Assembly: GCA_945889565.1 (NCBI GenBank)
Contig: CAMDBZ010000021.1
Span: 1-13,019, forward strand
DNA: 13,019 bases
Origin: Thermoflexus hugenholtzii JAD2
Lineage (GTDB): Bacteria > Chloroflexota > Dehalococcoidia > UBA2979
Direction of reading: 5' to 3'
Part shown: positions 11,997-13,019 of the stretch, piece by piece
Numbering within the stretch: position 1 is the first letter of the stretch
How the letters are laid out: every line of letters starts with the position of its first letter
Program-made: the position numbers and the translations under genes
The notes under the pieces: model-generated
Told to the model about the DNA's origin: nothing
Seen by the model: the letters and a program-made list of their open reading frames with translations, nothing else
Databases searched by the model: none

Positions 11997-12940
11997 GCGC
12001 CACGATGCGTATCGAGTGGCGTATCGAGCGCACCGCTCGCCTGCTCGCGACGCTCGCCGCCAGCGCGCTGCTCGCGGCAACGAGCTGCGGCGACGACGCG
12101 CCGCCACCCGCCCCCGCTGCGGGCAGCACGACCGCCCCGCCAGTCGCCACCATCGCGGCCGCGCCGCCCGCCGACGGCTGCGCGCAGGACGCGCCCGGCA
12201 GGCCCGGCCGCGCGATGTGGCGTGTACCGATCGACTTCGGCGAGAGCGACGTGCTCGTCGACGTGCCCGCCGCATACCGCGCCGGCGTCCCGCTGCCGCT
12301 CGTGCTGAACCTGCACGGCGGGCAGACGACCGCCGACGCCCCGCGCGACCACGCCCGCTACACCGGGCTCGCCGCGGTCGGCGAGGCGCACGGCTTCATC
12401 GTCGTCACGCCCGCCACCGTCGGCGTGGCGATGCTGCACGCGACGCTCGATCGCGTGCAGGCGCAGTGGTGCATCGATCGCGAGCGCGTGTACGCCGCCG
12501 GGCTGTCGCGCGGCGCGGGCCTCGCGATGTCGCTCGGCTGCACGACGCCGCGGCGTGTCGCCGCGATCGCGGCGGTCGCGGGGCTGCGCTACACGGCGCT
12601 CGCGTGTGACGACACGCCGCCGCTGCCCGTGATCGCGTTCCACGGCGCCGCCGATCGTATCGCGCCGTTCGAGGCGGCACTCGAGTCGGCGCAGCGCTGG
12701 GCGGCGCACAACGGCTGCGCGCCGAATACGCGGCCCGAGCCGCTGGTCGGGCCGGTCACCGTGACGCGCTACGCCGCGTGCGCTGGGGGCGCGGCCGTCG
12801 AGTTCTACGCGATCGAGGGCGACGGGCACACCTGGGCCGGCGCCGCGCAGCCCGGCAGCGCCGCCGACGAGACGACGCAACTGATCACCGCGAACGAGCT
12901 GCTGTGGGCGTTCTTCGCGCCGCGGCGACTCGCACGCTGA
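11993..12940 (+). CDS. secreted PHB-depolymerase/feruloyl-esterase-like lipoprotein
   Basis: A 315-residue alpha/beta hydrolase of the Esterase_PHB/LpqC group (COG3509 type), which cleaves polyhydroxyalkanoate, feruloyl or similar esters outside the cell. Residues 1-32 are a lipoprotein signal (ARLLATLAASALLAATSC, Cys32), then a Pro/Ala/Thr linker to about 61. The oxyanion region is LVLNLHGG (103-110); the nucleophile elbow is AAGLSRGAG with Ser172; Asp221 is in FHGAADRIAPF; His279 is in EGDGHTWAGA, all in family order. Cysteines at 63, 160, 183, 205, 242 and 263 suggest disulphides in a secreted enzyme. The ATG overlaps the MFS stop. Which ester it cuts is not readable. Confidence 0.88.
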   Translation: MSATMRIEWRIERTARLLATLAASALLAATSCGDDAPPPAPAAGSTTAPPVATIAAAPPADGCAQDAPGRPGRAMWRVPIDFGESDVLVDVPAAYRAGVPLPLVLNLHGGQTTADAPRDHARYTGLAAVGEAHGFIVVTPATVGVAMLHATLDRVQAQWCIDRERVYAAGLSRGAGLAMSLGCTTPRRVAAIAAVAGLRYTALACDDTPPLPVIAFHGAADRIAPFEAALESAQRWAAHNGCAPNTRPEPLVGPVTVTRYAACAGGAAVEFYAIEGDGHTWAGAAQPGSAADETTQLITANELLWAFFAPRRLAR

Positions 12941-12968
12941 ACCTCGCGGGCGACGCGGCGAAGCCGGA

Positions 12969-13019
12969 CTAGCGCGCGCTCTCGAGGTACGCGTCGCCCG
13001 TGATCTGCGACTCGCGCAG
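12969..13019 (-). CDS. possible C-terminal end of a minus-strand gene (partial)
   Basis: The minus strand at the right edge reads LRESQITGDAYLESAR and stops at TAG 12969-12971, 28 bases after the esterase stop. The peptide looks like ordinary coding sequence and a converging gene is plausible, but 16 residues are too few to name a family and the start lies outside the window. Confidence 0.35.
   Translation of the reverse strand: MRESQITGDAYLESAR

Noticed and set aside
10701..12275. 524-codon minus-strand frame opposite the MFS and esterase genes
   Set aside because: Composition is Arg/Glu/Asp/His repeats typical of antisense of membrane-protein codons; there is no family motif, and the plus strand has clear genes.

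Overview
The window is bacterial DNA, strongly GC-rich, with compact genes on both strands, GTG and TTG starts, Shine-Dalgarno sites, GC-stem terminators and two lipoboxes. The gene set fits a high-GC aerobic heterotroph: aa3-type oxidase subunits, a cupredoxin lipoprotein, a MaoC-type hydratase, VOC enzymes, MFS carriers, a glycine-rich RRM protein, and actinobacterial-looking IS3 and IS110 relics. Chloroflexota (Dehalococcoidia-like) or Actinomycetota are my best guesses. No 16S or other marker settles it, so the assignment is inference.

Left part, about 1-4500, is a scrapyard. At 1-477 an IS3-family relic is split by the 3' end of an IS110-family element. A precorrin-2 dehydrogenase (sirC-like, 575-1285, minus) follows. 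Just upstream of it are the last codons of an unidentified gene and then a second, decayed IS3 element (1364-1958, minus). Next come a family 2 glycosyltransferase (2155-2946, plus) and, running into it tail to tail, a cytochrome c oxidase subunit I gene that stops after about half its length (2922-3763, minus). The last codons of the glycosyltransferase are read from antisense cox1 DNA, so the two genes are joined by a deletion, a recombination or an assembly error. Subunit II (3763-4515, minus) is intact and translationally coupled to the broken subunit I. A cupredoxin lipoprotein (4707-5168, plus) diverges from it.

Right part, about 5490-13019, looks orderly. A two-domain VOC protein (minus) diverges from a two-domain MaoC/FAS1-like dehydratase (plus). 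A strong terminator separates the dehydratase from an EntS-like MFS exporter (minus), which diverges from a glycine-rich RRM RNA-binding protein (plus). That gene ends in a GNRA-loop terminator, followed at once by a perfect 26-bp palindrome and a degenerate second copy. A three-gene plus-strand set follows: small VOC protein, MFS carrier and secreted PHB-depolymerase-like esterase lipoprotein. The last two overlap by ATGA. Together they could release, import and process a carboxylic acid from an ester, but the substrate is unknown.

I see no CRISPR array, tRNA, rRNA, phage module or recognisable defence system. The points most worth checking are the glycosyltransferase/cox1 fusion junction, the nested IS relic, the palindromic repeat pair, the cysteine-rich tail of the sirC-like protein, and the second MFS gene with no canonical start codon.
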